NCBI GenBank assembly: GCA_016699855.1
Contig: CP064988.1
Span: forward strand, 3,872,501-3,936,500
Reading direction: 5' to 3'
Source of the DNA: Rhodospirillales bacterium
GTDB taxonomy: Bacteria > Pseudomonadota > Alphaproteobacteria > Reyranellales > Reyranellaceae
Length of the DNA stretch: 64,000 nucleotides
Numbering within the stretch: position 1 is the first letter of the stretch; every line of letters starts with the position of its first letter. This document shows positions 7,586-14,400 of the stretch, piece by piece. A program made the position numbers and the translations under genes. The notes beneath the pieces were generated by a model that searched no databases, was not told where the DNA came from, and saw nothing but the letters and a program-made list of their open reading frames with translations.

Positions 7586-8692
7586 TCAGCTCTCCGTTGT
7601 GGCGTGGATCGTGGAACCGCGCTCGCGCGCGTACTGGTCGAAGCGGATCATCCGCCCCTCCGCCTCGTCCCACAGCCAGTATGCCGCGGCGCGCAGCCCG
7701 TCGCCGATGCTCAAGGTCGGCACGCGTTGCAGATCGGCGTTGCCGGCATGGCAGGCCGCGAGGCGGTAGTTGGGGATGCGGGGGTCGAGATGGTGGACGT
7801 GGTGGAAGCCGATATTGCCGGTGAACCACCGCAGCACGGCCGGCAGCCGTAGGTACGAGGTGCCGCGCAGCGACGCCGGCGTCGCCGCCCACGTGTCGCG
7901 GGTGAACCAGCGCGCGCCGTCGAAACGGTGCTGCACCGAGAACAGCCAGACGCCGATGATGGCGGCGAACGCCATGATCGGCAGCTGCACCTGCGCCATC
8001 GCGCCGAAGCCCAGCGCGAAGCCGAGCGCCGTCACCATGGCCGCCAGCGCGAGGTTGGTGGCGTGCACCGAGAGCCGTTCGCGCCACCAGTCGGCCGGCG
8101 TGTCGAACGGCAGGCGGTAGAGCAGCAGAAACACCAGCGGCGGCAGCAGGATCAACGCCACCACGGGGTGGCGCATCAGACGGTGGCCGAGCCGCTGGCG
8201 CGCCGTCAGGCGGCCGTACTCGGCGGTCGTCAGGCAGGTCGAGTAGATGTCGGCGCCGCTCTCGCGGCGGTCGAGGTTGTTCCAGTTGGCGTGGTGGTTC
8301 GCGTGCTGGCGGCGCCAGTTGGCGTAGGGCGTCAGCGTGGCGAGGCTGCAGAGGCGGCCGATCCAGTCGTTGGCCGCGCGCGAACGGAAGAACGCCCCGT
8401 GCCCGCAATCGTGCTGGATGATGAAGATGCGGACGACGAACCCCGCCGCCAGGGGCGCCAGCGCCAGGGTCAGCCAGAACGAGATGTCGACGGTGGCGTA
8501 CATCAGCGCGCACACCGCGACGAACGGCAGGAACGACGAGGCGATCTGGCCGAGGCTGCGCGCCGGGCTGGCGGTCCGGTGCGCCGACAGCGCGCGGCGC
8601 AGGGCGGCGCGGTCGATGCCGTCCGCGGCCGCGTGGATGGAGGGCGCGGCCGCGTTCCGCGGCGCGCTGGTGGGAGTCGTATCGCTGCTCAT
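7586..8692 (-). CDS. membrane fatty acid desaturase
   Basis: 368-residue integral membrane acyl-lipid desaturase that introduces a cis double bond using a di-iron centre. All three histidine boxes are present: HDCGH (about residue 90), HANHH (about 127) and HVHHL (about 309). Hydrophobic pairs lie between the boxes. ATG 8692 has GGAAGG about 10 bases upstream; the ORF reading to 8929 has no such site. DUF6481 follows 4 bp downstream. It would adjust membrane fluidity, which fits the nearby cold-shock gene functionally though not as an operon. Regioselectivity cannot be read from sequence. Confidence 0.92.
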   Translation of the reverse strand: MSSDTTPTSAPRNAAAPSIHAAADGIDRAALRRALSAHRTASPARSLGQIASSFLPFVAVCALMYATVDISFWLTLALAPLAAGFVVRIFIIQHDCGHGAFFRSRAANDWIGRLCSLATLTPYANWRRQHANHHANWNNLDRRESGADIYSTCLTTAEYGRLTARQRLGHRLMRHPVVALILLPPLVFLLLYRLPFDTPADWWRERLSVHATNLALAAMVTALGFALGFGAMAQVQLPIMAFAAIIGVWLFSVQHRFDGARWFTRDTWAATPASLRGTSYLRLPAVLRWFTGNIGFHHVHHLDPRIPNYRLAACHAGNADLQRVPTLSIGDGLRAAAYWLWDEAEGRMIRFDQYARERGSTIHATTES

Positions 8693-9114
8693 CGTGGAAC
8701 CGCCTTCCAAACGGCGACGATGCCTCGCCGTGCGTGCGGACGGTCGTGCGGCGGCGGGCATCGATCGCCACCATGGGGCGTCCCGGGGGACCGGTCGCCG
8801 AATTCCGATATAGGTACTGGGGCCGCTTCCCGCATCGCCGGCGGAGCGGAACATCGGCGCGCGCGACCACGTTTGTCGTTCCATGCGCGCCTCCCCGCTG
8901 GCTCCGTCGGCGGCGTCGGCGGGGAACACGCTTGAAAGATGATCCCGCCGGCATCATCTGTAGACCACGCATTCGTCGTTTTGGTCGGTCCCGCGGGCGT
9001 CGCCCGGAAGCGGGGCCGCGCTCCGAACCGCCCCGAACGATGGTCACGACAGGATGGTCCGGCGAACACACGGCGCCGCGGCCGGACGCGCGATTCGCGG
9101 GAGGGACACGCACC
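8693..9114. other. 422-bp intergenic region, no gene recognised
   Basis: Divergent region between the desaturase (minus) and the small plus-strand protein at 9115. Open frames cross it on both strands but read as Arg-rich noise. A short imperfect hairpin occurs near 8938-8961. It must hold the desaturase promoter and that of the 9115 gene; I could not pick out either with confidence. Confidence 0.4.
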
Positions 9115-9363
9115 ATGACCGACGACACAAGCTGGAAGCGCGAGAGCGGCGTCGACGAGGCCGTGGTCAACGGCCGCGCCTGCCGCGTCGTGCGCTATCC
9201 CGCCGGCTCGCCGATGGAGGGCCGCTTCGGATGCTATCTCGACGGCCAGTTCAAGGGCGCGGCCAACAGCGCCGACGCCGCCCGCTCGCGCTGCCGCAGC
9301 CTGAGCGGCTCCGGCCGCACCGCGCGCGACCGCATCAACATGAGGGCGTGGCAGCCGCAGTGA
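9115..9363 (+). CDS. small hypothetical protein
   Basis: 82 residues from ATG 9115, with GGGAGGG nine bases upstream. Features: KRESGVDEAVVNGRACRVVR, a compact beta-like N-terminal half, then GCYLDGQFKGAANSADAARS and a basic C terminus. No signal peptide or membrane helix. The frame is open for 380 bp upstream but that extension has noise-like composition. Unknown function; probably a real gene given the ribosome site and ordered composition. Confidence 0.55.
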   Translation: MTDDTSWKRESGVDEAVVNGRACRVVRYPAGSPMEGRFGCYLDGQFKGAANSADAARSRCRSLSGSGRTARDRINMRAWQPQ

Positions 9364-9413
9364 ACCGCGCGCCCGTCCCGGCGCCGGCGCGCCCATCTCG
9401 ACATCGAAGGGAC

Positions 9414-9437
9414 ATGACCATGCGCTCGACCAGATGA
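9414..9437 (+). promoter_or_regulatory. seven-codon minigene overlapping the next start
   Basis: ATG 9414 with GAAGGG six bases upstream opens a reading frame MTMRSTR that stops at TGA 9435-9437, overlapping the ATG of the following gene by the ATGA arrangement. The next gene has no ribosome site of its own, so its translation may depend on reinitiation from this leader. It may instead be a frame error in a longer N terminus. Confidence 0.35.
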
Positions 9438-9898
9438 CGCCCGTGCTGTCGATACCGCGGATGCCACCCGAGCTCGACGCGTTCCTGTACGCGCCGATCG
9501 GCGAGGACGGCAACGGCATGGCGCTGAGCGTGCTATCGGGCCTCTGCCGCCTCGATATCGACCCGTGGGACGAGGCCGAACGGCTGGCGCGGCTGCCCAA
9601 GGACCGCGCGATCGCGGCGCTGGGACGCCGTCTGGCGCTGCTTCCGCCGGCGGTGCGCGGATTGTCGGATGCCGCCGGCATAGCGGCGCGGCTGGTGGAT
9701 CTGCTGCCGAGGCGCGACTTCGTGGCGTCGGTGCAGCCGAAGGCGGTCGTCGCGATCCTCAAACCGTCGCCGGCGACGCTGCTGTTGCTGGTCGCGGCGG
9801 TCATCGCGGTGGTCCTGATCCTCGGCATCGCCGGGCGCGCCGAGAGCGCGTCGGGCGGCGCGGCCGGAGTCGTGGCGGCCATGAGGCCGGCGCCATAG
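9434..9898 (+). CDS. C-terminally anchored membrane protein, unknown function
   Basis: 154 residues. A helical cytoplasmic part (about residues 1-110, including IDPWDEAERLARLPKDRAIA and LLPPAVRGLSDAAGIAARLV) is followed by one strong transmembrane helix at about 114-134 (LLLLVAAVIAVVLILGIAG) and a short tail, so it resembles a tail-anchored protein. The ATG overlaps the stop of a seven-codon leader. I recognise no family; the WDEAERLA and LARLP repeats suggest a helical adaptor. Confidence 0.65.
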   Translation: MTPVLSIPRMPPELDAFLYAPIGEDGNGMALSVLSGLCRLDIDPWDEAERLARLPKDRAIAALGRRLALLPPAVRGLSDAAGIAARLVDLLPRRDFVASVQPKAVVAILKPSPATLLLLVAAVIAVVLILGIAGRAESASGGAAGVVAAMRPAP

Positions 9899-9923
9899 GC
9901 GCCGCCGTCCGGCGCGTCGCGCG

Positions 9924-10070
9924 TCAGCGCTTCTTCTTGCCGTCGCCGGGCGCGGGCGCGAGGCCCCGCGTCATGAACGAGGGCTGCGGGGCGCCGGGGG
10001 CCGGGGCCGCGGGCTTCTTCGCCTTCGGCTTCTTGGCTTCGCGGTTGCTGCGTTGCTGGCCTTTGGCCAT
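9924..10070 (-). CDS. small basic protein, unknown function
   Basis: 48 residues from ATG 10070 (MAKGQQRSNREAKKPKAKKP). Lys/Pro-rich, highly basic, without a hydrophobic segment. The KGQQRSNREAKKPK opening recurs in many proteobacterial genomes as a short unannotated protein, possibly nucleic-acid associated. GAGGCC lies upstream of the start. It is on the same strand as, and just downstream of, the cold-shock gene, beyond a hairpin. Confidence 0.6.
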   Translation of the reverse strand: MAKGQQRSNREAKKPKAKKPAAPAPGAPQPSFMTRGLAPAPGDGKKKR

Positions 10071-10123
10071 CGTGGCCTCCTCTGCGCCCAGGACCGGCGC
10101 GGTCGACATGGCGCGGAAGAAGC

Positions 10124-10150
10124 CGGCGGCCCGGGAGACCCGGGCCGCCG
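10124..10150 (-). terminator. hairpin terminator after the cold-shock gene
   Basis: A perfect 12-bp stem (CGGCGGCCCGGG and its complement) with a 3-base loop, 9 bp past the csp stop. On the minus strand it is followed by GCTTCTTCC, a weak pyrimidine run, so termination may be partial and allow some read-through into the small basic protein. Confidence 0.6.
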
Positions 10151-10159
10151 TCGTCGGGA

Positions 10160-10372
10160 TCAGCCTACGGCGCGCAGGTTGTCGGCCGACATCTTGCCGC
10201 TGCGGCGGTCCGAGACGAGCTCGAACTCGACCTTCTGGCCCTCGCGCAGGTCGGACATGCCGGCCCGCTCCACGGCGCTGATGTGGACGAAAGCGTCGTT
10301 ACCGCCCTCGTCCGGCGCGATGAAGCCGAAGCCCTTCTGGAGATTGAACCACTTCACGGTTCCCGTCGTCAT
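10160..10372 (-). CDS. cold-shock protein, CspA family
   Basis: 70-residue single cold-shock domain. RNP-1-like KGFGFIAPD and RNP-2-like AFVHISAVE are both intact. The protein binds single-stranded RNA and DNA and acts as an RNA chaperone. ATG 10372 follows AAAGGG; a longer in-frame start at 10393 is less plausible because the canonical protein begins MTTGTVKWFN. The region upstream to 10500 is a likely long leader, as usual in this family, but I see no clear cold-box. A hairpin terminator follows the gene. Confidence 0.95.
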   Translation of the reverse strand: MTTGTVKWFNLQKGFGFIAPDEGGNDAFVHISAVERAGMSDLREGQKVEFELVSDRRSGKMSADNLRAVG

Positions 10373-10590
10373 GGGAAACCCTTTCAAGAACATAGGTTAG
10401 GCGCGCCCGCGCGGACGCGGGCCGTCGAATTCGCATTTTTCGGGAGAGAGGATGGTTAGCTCGGCGCGGCGTTGAGTCCGCGCAAGGCCAAGTCTTCTGG
10501 CCGTCTATCGACGCCGCTCATATGCGCCCTATGCGCGCCGGGCGCAAGGCGGCGGCGCGGTTTATTTCGTCGGGCCGCGCGCCGCGGGTA

Positions 10591-11208
10591 TCAACCGCCC
10601 AGCATCCAGCGCGCCCGCGCGTCGTAGGCGGCGTCGATGGCTCCGCCACGCGCCTCCGCGGTTGGCGCGAACAGGTCGCTTTGCGCGGCGGGCGCGCCGC
10701 CCGCCCGGCGCCTGTGCCACGCCAGCAGGCGCTCCTCGAGCGCGGCGTGCGGTTCGACGCGGCCGTCGGCGTGCACATGAGCCAGCGCCGCGCCGCGGCG
10801 GGCGAGATGGCGCGCCACCAGCACGACGCGGTGGCATTCCAGCGGCTCGCGCTCGGCGCACATCAGCGCCACCGTCGCGCGCGCCGCCTCCGCCTCGACC
10901 AGGTCCAGCGCCGTGGTGAAGGACGGCGCGGCGGCGATGCGCTCATAGCGCCGCGCGCCGTCGCCGGCCGCGTCGTCGGGCGGCTTGCCGCCCAGCGCCT
11001 CGCCGAGGTGGCGGTAGCCGATGCCCGCGTCCGCCAGCGCGCGCGCCAGCGCCGGCCGCGAGAAATGCGGCAGGCGGCGCGAGTAGGGGATCGAGCGCAC
11101 GTCGATCACCGCCGCCACGCCGGCGCCGCGCGCCAGCGCGACGAAGGCGTCGATGGCGTGGTTGGAATGGCCGATGGTGAGGATCGGCGCGGTGGTTTCG
11201 TCGGCCAT
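10591..11208 (-). CDS. DUF488 family protein
   Basis: 205 residues. Shows the DUF488 landmarks TIGHSNHAIDAFVALA at the N terminus, VIDVRSIPYSRR, HLGEALGGKP and LMCAEREPLECHR in the middle. The conserved Cys/His near CAERE..ECHR suggests a metal- or nucleotide-related catalytic site, but no biochemical role is firmly known. It is transcribed divergently from the thioesterase gene, with 67 bp between the two starts, which must contain both promoters. Confidence 0.9.
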   Translation of the reverse strand: MADETTAPILTIGHSNHAIDAFVALARGAGVAAVIDVRSIPYSRRLPHFSRPALARALADAGIGYRHLGEALGGKPPDDAAGDGARRYERIAAAPSFTTALDLVEAEAARATVALMCAEREPLECHRVVLVARHLARRGAALAHVHADGRVEPHAALEERLLAWHRRRAGGAPAAQSDLFAPTAEARGGAIDAAYDARARWMLGG

Positions 11209-11275
11209 GGAAGCGCGCTATGTGGGGGGCTCCACTGTCGCCCGTCCGTGGCGGCGTCGCAACGCGGGACGATCC

Positions 11276-11740
11276 GTGCCGTCATCCCCAGCAGATCCGC
11301 CCGCCGGTTTCGTCGAGCTGCCGTCGCGCGGCGGCTTCACCGGCCTGAACGGACCGTGGTTCGAGCGGACCGACGCCGACGGCCGCGTCACCCGCGGCAT
11401 GCGGGCGCTGCCGCACCACCTCAACGCGCTGGGCATCGTGCACGGTGGATTGCTGACCGCGTTCCTCGACGCCGCGCTGGGCGGCGCGGCGTGGCGCGCC
11501 AGCGGCCGCCGGTGCGTGACGCTCAAGCTCGACGTGTCGTTCCTCAGCCACGGCCGGCTCGGCGACTGGATCGAGGCCGAGGCGGTGTGCGCCGGCTTCG
11601 ACGACCACGTCGCGCATGTCGAGGGGCGCCTGTCCGGAAAGCGCCACGCCATCATGACCGGCCAGGGTGTGTTCGCCCTGCTGCGCGCCAACCGTCCGCT
11701 GAAGGCGCCGCCCGACGGCGCGCGGCGGGACGACGCGTGA
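11276..11740 (+). CDS. PaaI-family hot-dog thioesterase
   Basis: 154 residues from GTG 11276; the ORF extends to 11153 but that part runs over the start of the divergent DUF488 gene. Hot-dog fold acyl-CoA thioesterase: HHLNALGIVHGGLLTAFLDA contains the HGG active-site loop, followed by the long helix and strand VTLKLDVSFLSHGRLGDWIE. It hydrolyses an acyl- or aryl-CoA. A paralogous thioesterase gene lies 200 bp downstream, separated by a palindromic repeat, which points to an old duplication of the pair. Confidence 0.87.
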   Translation: MPSSPADPPAGFVELPSRGGFTGLNGPWFERTDADGRVTRGMRALPHHLNALGIVHGGLLTAFLDAALGGAAWRASGRRCVTLKLDVSFLSHGRLGDWIEAEAVCAGFDDHVAHVEGRLSGKRHAIMTGQGVFALLRANRPLKAPPDGARRDDA

Positions 11741-11778
11741 CAGCGGCCGTCGCGGCGCGCCGGCGCCTTGTCGTTCCC

Positions 11779-11843
11779 GTCATCCCGAGCGCAGCGAGGG
11801 ATCTTTTAGCGGCGGAAGGATCCCTCGCTGCGCTCTGGATGAC
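11779..11843. repeat. family A palindromic repeat, full copy
   Basis: Arms GTCATCCCGAGCGCAGCGAG and its near complement are separated by a short spacer ATCTTTTAGCGGCGGAAGGAT. Lies between two thioesterase genes. It can fold into a long hairpin in RNA from either strand and could attenuate read-through between them. Confidence 0.85.
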
Positions 11844-11939
11844 GGGAGGTCTTCGGTGTCTAGGAAGCGGATCCATTGCCGTCCCGGCGAAGCGCGGCAA
11901 CTCTCGCTGCGCGCCTGCCCATCCAGCCCGGAACCACGC

Positions 11940-12458
11940 ATGACCCTCGACACCGCTTCCCCGCCCGCGCCGCCCTCGATCCCGGACGATCCGCCGGCCG
12001 GCTTCAAGTTGATCGACTTCCAGCGCGGCGGGCTGGCGCGCGATTTCAACTCCCATATCGGGCCGCTCTACGCGCGGCGCGGCGCCGAGGGCTCGGCCGA
12101 TCGCTTCGTGATGGGCTTCCGCGTCCAGCCGCACATGTGCAATCCAGCCGGCACGCTGCGTGGCGGCATGATGATGTCGGTGGCCGACCTGATCGGCGGG
12201 ATGGGCGCGGCCTATGTCGCGGGCGTGCGCCGCGACTTCTATCCGACCATCAACATGACGTTCGATTTCGTGGCGCCGGCCCGGCTCGGCGACTGGGTCG
12301 AGGGCCGGCCCGAGGTCGTGCGCGCGACGCGCTCGATGATCTTCTCGCACATCTACCTGACGGTCGGCGCGACGCGCATCCTGCGCGCCAGCGCCATCGT
12401 CAAGCTGCCGTCGGGCGACGGCTGGAAGATCGGCCGCAAGGACTCCACGCCGGCTTGA
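11940..12458 (+). CDS. PaaI-family hot-dog thioesterase
   Basis: 172 residues from ATG 11940. Second hot-dog thioesterase, with the active-site region CNPAGTLRGGMMMSVADLIG in which the usual HGG is RGG, and TINMTFDFVAPARLGDWVEG for the central strands. Related to but clearly diverged from its neighbour at 11276. The first in-frame ATG (11856) lies right after the repeat element and gives a less typical N terminus. Probably acts on an acyl-CoA; substrate unknown. The loss of the loop His may alter the catalytic strategy. Confidence 0.83.
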   Translation: MTLDTASPPAPPSIPDDPPAGFKLIDFQRGGLARDFNSHIGPLYARRGAEGSADRFVMGFRVQPHMCNPAGTLRGGMMMSVADLIGGMGAAYVAGVRRDFYPTINMTFDFVAPARLGDWVEGRPEVVRATRSMIFSHIYLTVGATRILRASAIVKLPSGDGWKIGRKDSTPA

Positions 12459-12464
12459 CACGCC

Positions 12465-13181
12465 TCACGGCGTGGCCCGGAACACCTCGCGCAGCGCCCG
12501 CGCGCCCGACGGCGTCAACGCCACGGCGCGGCCCTTGCGGGCGCGCTTGGCCCAGCCGCGGCGGAAGAACATGTCGGTGATGGCGGCGCCCAGCGCGCCG
12601 GCGATGTGCGGCCGCCGCTCGCTCCAGTCGAGGCATTGCCGCGCGAAGCGGCGCCGGCCGGCGGCGGCCGCGGCGCGCGCGCCGTCGACGTCGACGCCGA
12701 TACGCCGGCACAGCGCCTCGCCGGTCTCGGTCAGGCGCCAGTCCTTGCCGGCGAACGGCTCGATGGCGCCGTCGCGCGTCAGCGCGTCGGTCACCGCCAT
12801 GCCGACCTGGCCGGCGAGGTGGTCGTAGCAGGTGCGGCAGAACCGGAGGTCGGGATCGCGGCGCCACGCCGCGCTCCTCGGCGCCGGCGGCGGATCGGCG
12901 GCGCGCCGGCCGGCCACGACCATGATCGCCTCGATGGCGGTGGCGACCGAGGGATCGGCCAGCCGATAGAAGCGGTTACGGCCGTCGCGGCGGACGTCGA
13001 GCAGCCCGGCCGCGACCATGCGCGCGAGATGGCCGCTGGCGGTCTGCGGCATCACCCGCGCCTCGATCGCCAGCTCGCTGGCCGGCCGCGCGCGACCATC
13101 CATCAGCGACACCAGCATGCTGGCGCGCGCCGGATCGCCCATCAGGGCGGCGACTTCCGAGACGGCGTTGGTGGTCGGCAT
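12465..13181 (-). CDS. ArsR-type winged-helix transcriptional regulator
   Basis: 238 residues from ATG 13181. The N-terminal half (about 8-95) is an ArsR/SmtB-like winged helix: VAALMGDPARASMLVSLMDG, PASELAIEARVMPQTASGHL (recognition helix) and GLLDVRRDGRNRFYRLAD (wing). The C-terminal half adds a long region with FCRTCYDHLAGQVGMAVTDA, a pattern seen in a distinct subgroup of large ArsR regulators; its two Cys may bind metal or sense redox. Convergent with the thioesterase gene (6 bp between stops). The target gene is unknown. Confidence 0.88.
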   Translation of the reverse strand: MPTTNAVSEVAALMGDPARASMLVSLMDGRARPASELAIEARVMPQTASGHLARMVAAGLLDVRRDGRNRFYRLADPSVATAIEAIMVVAGRRAADPPPAPRSAAWRRDPDLRFCRTCYDHLAGQVGMAVTDALTRDGAIEPFAGKDWRLTETGEALCRRIGVDVDGARAAAAAGRRRFARQCLDWSERRPHIAGALGAAITDMFFRRGWAKRARKGRAVALTPSGARALREVFRATP

Positions 13182-13277
13182 GGCGGCGTCTCCCGATCTC
13201 CCGGGAGTATACGCCATCGCCCGCGGCGATGGTTCGGCACGCGCCGAAGTGACGGTGATCTCGGGAACGAAGCTTCC

Positions 13278-13343
13278 GTCACCCCTTGCGCAGCGAGGGG
13301 TCCTTCAGCGTCGGAAAGTTCCCTCGCTGGGCTCGGGAGGACG
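13278..13343. repeat. family A palindromic repeat, degenerate copy
   Basis: Recognisable but mutated: GCGCAGCGAGGGGTCCTTCA in the first arm and TTCCCTCGCTGGGCTCGGGA in the second. The mismatches show that it is an older insertion than the near-perfect copies elsewhere in the window. Confidence 0.7.
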
Positions 13344-13398
13344 GCGGAGGGACCGAAGGTCGACCGACGACGGCGGCGACCGCGTCGCCGCCCGCGTC

Positions 13399-13935
13399 CT
13401 AGAAGATCCCCTCGAGGATGCCGCGGCGGCGGCGCTCGATGACGGGGGCGTCGCTCTTCGGCGGCGCGCCGCTGGCCTGGGCCTCGCGCAGGCGTTGCTG
13501 CTCCTTGGCGGGGTCGAGCAGCACGCCGGGCTGCGGCTCCTCCTGCCAGAAGATCAGGCTGTTGATGAAGGATTTGTTGCTGTCGGCGATCACGCGGCTC
13601 TCGCGGTTGACGCGGTTGCGGATCTCCGGATCGGCGGCCGAGCCCGAGGCGCTGGACTTCGCCAGCAGCGCCGCCTCGGCGGCGCCGCCGCCGCGCGCCG
13701 CCGGCGCCGGCTTGCGGCCCTCGCGGCCGCCGGTGGTCACGATCTCGCGCGCCTGGGCGGTCGGCGTCGTCTCCATCGGCCGCGGCGCGCCCGGCGTCGG
13801 CGGCCGCAGATCGGCGCTCGGCGGCATCGTCAGCGGCGTGTGCGACACGATCTTGAACTCGTCGGGCGACGTCTTCTTGCCGCCGCCGATCAATTCGAAC
13901 GCCGAGCAGGCGCCCAGCAGGGAGAGCGCGCCCAT
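13399..13935 (-). CDS. DUF3035 lipoprotein (N terminus probably frameshifted)
   Basis: 178 residues from ATG 13935. DUF3035-family envelope lipoprotein with a lipobox LLGAC within the first ten residues, then SPDEFKIVSHTPLTMPP and a Pro-rich middle, typical of the family encoded next to lspA. The signal peptide as read is too short. In the frame just upstream, ATG 13969 has GAGGAA seven bases before it; deleting one C near 13959-13964 would join it as MNWVILRGAALMGALS, a normal lipoprotein signal. So the gene probably begins at 13969 with a one-base frameshift. Same strand as and downstream of lspA and ileS. Confidence 0.85.
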   Translation of the reverse strand: MGALSLLGACSAFELIGGGKKTSPDEFKIVSHTPLTMPPSADLRPPTPGAPRPMETTPTAQAREIVTTGGREGRKPAPAARGGGAAEAALLAKSSASGSAADPEIRNRVNRESRVIADSNKSFINSLIFWQEEPQPGVLLDPAKEQQRLREAQASGAPPKSDAPVIERRRRGILEGIF

Positions 13936-14049
13936 CAGCGCGGCGCCGCGCAGGATGACCCAGGTTCATCGTTCCGTTCCTCGTTCGACCATACGGGGGG
14001 ACGCCCTACCCATCGTCCGCGCGCTCGGTAGCACCGAATCGCCCGCGCG

Positions 14050-14378
14050 TCACCGCTTCGGCGCGGTCCGCGACGCCAGCGCCGATTCGACCAGCAGCAT
14101 GCCCACGCCGACCACGATGGCCGAATCGGCGACGTTGAAGGCGGGCCACCGCCATTCGCCGACGTGGAAATCGGCGAAATCGAACACCGCGCCCCAGCGC
14201 GCGCGGTCGATAACGTTGCCGATGGCCCCGCCTATGACAAGCCCGATCCCGATCACGCTCAAGGGGTGGGTTGCGCGGCGCAACCATACCCCGAGCCCAA
14301 TGCAGATCGCGACCGCCACGGCCGAGTCGCCGCCGTCAGGGCGGCGATCAGCAGGCCGATGCGGAACATCGGCTTCAT
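14050..14378 (-). pseudogene. lspA: signal peptidase II, internally deleted and frameshifted
   Basis: Lipoprotein signal peptidase, an inner-membrane aspartic protease that removes prolipoprotein signal peptides. The C-terminal half is excellent: GLVIGGAIGNVIDRARWGAV and FNVADSAIVVG, with both catalytic Asp residues. The N terminus MKPMFRIGLLIAALT begins at ATG 14378, 23 bp after ileS, in another frame. Between the two, about 45-50 codons covering the DQ.SK and NxGxSFG regions and the second membrane helix are missing. As written the gene cannot give a full enzyme; a downstream GTG at 14319 would give only 89 residues. Either a true deletion, with another copy elsewhere, or an assembly fault. 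Confidence 0.85.
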
Positions 14379-14400
14379 CGCGCGCGGTCCCGGCCTGGGG

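Noticed and set aside
8734..9114. Longer N terminus for the 82-residue protein at 9115
   Set aside because: The 127 extra codons are Arg/Pro-rich noise, and a good ribosome site sits directly before ATG 9115.
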